Of a stretch of DNA of 35,148 nucleotides, positions 34,197 to 35,148 are shown piece by piece (positions within the stretch are counted from its first letter, which is position 1; every line of letters begins with the position of its first letter). The stretch comes from Vicinamibacteria bacterium (GTDB taxonomy: Bacteria; Acidobacteriota; Vicinamibacteria; Fen-336). Below the pieces are notes generated by a model. That model made no database searches, had not been told where the DNA came from, and worked only from the letters and a program-made list of their open reading frames with translations. Where the stretch lies: the NCBI GenBank assembly GCA_016934575.1, contig JAFGSN010000024.1, forward strand, positions 1-35,148, given 5' to 3'. The position numbers were made by a program, and so were the translations under genes.

Positions 34197-35011
34197 AAAC
34201 GCTCCTCGCCGGCTTCGTCATCACGATCGCCGCCGCGCTCGCGGAAGCGCAGGACGCGCGAATCGAGGTCGAATCATTCGGCAGGGCGCTCGAGCAGTCC
34301 GTCCTCGAGGTCAGCCATCCGAGCGCCGTCAGCCTTTTGGGAGGCGCTCCGGCATGCCGGAGCTATCGCGTGAAGGACCTTGGCGCGCTCTTCATCCTGC
34401 CGCCGCGACAGCTCCCGATTCCCGGCCAGCCCGTCGCCCCGCATCCGATCGCTCCACGATCGCCGGCCACGGCGACGGCGCGGATCATGCGCTCCGAAAA
34501 TCTGAGCGAGCAGGAGAAGGATCTGCGCGCCGCCGAGATGCAGGCGCTGGCGTTTCAGCAGGCGGCGGCGATGATGCGGCGCGAAGTCGAGCGTTCGATG
34601 ACCGCAATGGCGTTGGAAGTTGAGAGCATGATCAGCGCCGGACGCACGCCCACAATGACCGATAATTCCTCTTTCGGCGATCCGATCTTTCTTCCTCCTG
34701 ATCCGCCCTGGCATCACTGGTTCAATTCGGGACGGCCCGCCGACGACCGATCGCCGCAACAAGTGATTGAGCAGGTACGCGAAAGCGTCGCTAGAACCTT
34801 CATTAAACATGGCGGGCCGCTGAGCTTTCTGGCCTCCGGAGAATCGGCCGTCGTTGTCATGGATTTCCTCAACGCGGACGTCTTTGATCCCGCCGCGCGT
34901 CCGGTCCGCACGCTCGTTATTCGCGCGCGAGGCGAGGATCTGGCCGGATTGAGAGAGGGCCGTTTGACGTCCGAAGAGCTGCGTGCGCGTCTCGTCTTCG
35001 AGGAGTACTAG
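34193..35011 (+). CDS. Exported protein of unknown function in the ECF/anti-sigma operon
   Basis: The 272-residue product starts with a signal peptide (MKTLLAGFVITIAAALAEAQ). I do not recognise a domain. Residues ~95-145 are a long helix rich in Met, Gln, Glu and Ala (SEQEKDLRAAEMQALAFQQA and the RREVERSMTAM stretch), bounded by Pro-rich segments (LPPRQLPIPGQP before it, LPPDPPWHHW after it). The C-terminal part has strands (SAVVVMDFL, RTLVIRARG). The ATG overlaps the anti-sigma stop by four bases, and GGAGGGAG lies immediately upstream, so it is certainly expressed with the regulators. It may be a periplasmic sensor or chaperone that modulates the anti-sigma factor. Confidence 0.8.
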   Translation: MKTLLAGFVITIAAALAEAQDARIEVESFGRALEQSVLEVSHPSAVSLLGGAPACRSYRVKDLGALFILPPRQLPIPGQPVAPHPIAPRSPATATARIMRSENLSEQEKDLRAAEMQALAFQQAAAMMRREVERSMTAMALEVESMISAGRTPTMTDNSSFGDPIFLPPDPPWHHWFNSGRPADDRSPQQVIEQVRESVARTFIKHGGPLSFLASGESAVVVMDFLNADVFDPAARPVRTLVIRARGEDLAGLREGRLTSEELRARLVFEEY

Positions 35012-35015
35012 AAGA

Positions 35016-35043
35016 ATGACAGGTTGGGTGATTGCAATACAAT
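35016..35043 (+). promoter_or_regulatory. Possible promoter downstream of the ECF operon
   Basis: ATGACA (35016-35021), 16 bases, TACAAT (35038-35043). Each hexamer has one mismatch to consensus. It would drive the frame that opens at 35091. Confidence 0.4.
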
Positions 35044-35090
35044 GAAACCGGGTCTGTTCTTCGGAGTATTTCGTATCGGCTGATTAGATT

Positions 35091-35148
35091 GTGCCGGCTC
35101 CATACGGGCTTTTACTTTTCCAGGATGGACAGATCGAGGCTTCGCTCA
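35091..35148 (+). CDS. Start of a possible gene cut by the window edge
   Basis: From GTG 35091 the frame is open to the end (19 codons: VPAPYGLLLFQDGQIEAS and on). A stop lies two codons upstream (35085-35087), so GTG would be the only start. The composition looks coding and a promoter lies upstream, but no Shine-Dalgarno is seen and the piece is too short to name. Confidence 0.3.
   Translation, partial: MPAPYGLLLFQDGQIEASL

Overview
This is a high-GC chromosomal segment of a Gram-negative bacterium. The outer membrane is indicated by lpxC, by a protein ending in an Omp85-like barrel, by a terminal OmpW-like barrel fragment and by several lipoproteins. dprA, topA, trmFO and xerC lie in the order known from Firmicutes and some Gram-negative phyla. 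TrmFO, a sigma-54 activator, two ECF sigma factors and an S1/P1-nuclease-like exported protein occur together. This suggests a deep-branching phylum (Myxococcota/Desulfobacterota-like, Acidobacteriota or a relative) rather than a gammaproteobacterium. The phylum cannot be fixed from sequence reading alone. There is no CRISPR array, prophage or intact insertion sequence.

Layout. 1-4.2 kb (+): 3' end of an SH3b/beta-barrel protein with a strong terminator; folD behind a perfect TATAAT and a leader that folds on paper into a three-way junction; a lipoprotein alpha/beta hydrolase, a small ORF and a methyltransferase. 4.3-11.6 kb (mixed strands): a P-type cation ATPase, a hotdog acyl-CoA thioesterase, an unknown protein, dTDP-glucose 4,6-dehydratase, a REC-EAL c-di-GMP phosphodiesterase and an exported Pcm. 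11.7-12.9 kb (+): a tRNA with CAT anticodon, then lpxC behind a near-consensus sigma-54 promoter. 13.0-14.8 kb (-): a tight operon of ECF sigma, STAS protein, 99-aa unknown and DUF1573 protein.

15.0-20.7 kb (-) is one long unit: rplU, rpmA, obg, nadD, rsfS, sigma-54 activator, DksA-like, comF, S1/P1-like protein. Three successive 4-base stop/start overlaps join obg to nadD, rsfS and the activator. The activator has a Gln in place of the Walker B Glu, GAFTDA in place of GAFTGA, and no sensor domain. 20.9-25.0 kb (-) is a three-gene operon: an exported TPR protein, a lipoprotein, and a 991-residue fusion of HExxH peptidase, TolB-like propeller and outer-membrane barrel.

25.1-32.8 kb (+) carries dprA, topA, an inserted GT-C-like membrane protein, trmFO and xerC. 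32.9-35.0 kb (+) carries a second ECF sigma factor, its ZAS-type membrane anti-sigma factor and an exported protein of unknown function. A new frame opens at the right edge.

The items most worth follow-up are the folD leader RNA, the sigma-54 promoter of lpxC together with the unusual activator, the peptidase/propeller/barrel operon, and the ECF-STAS-unknown-DUF1573 operon.
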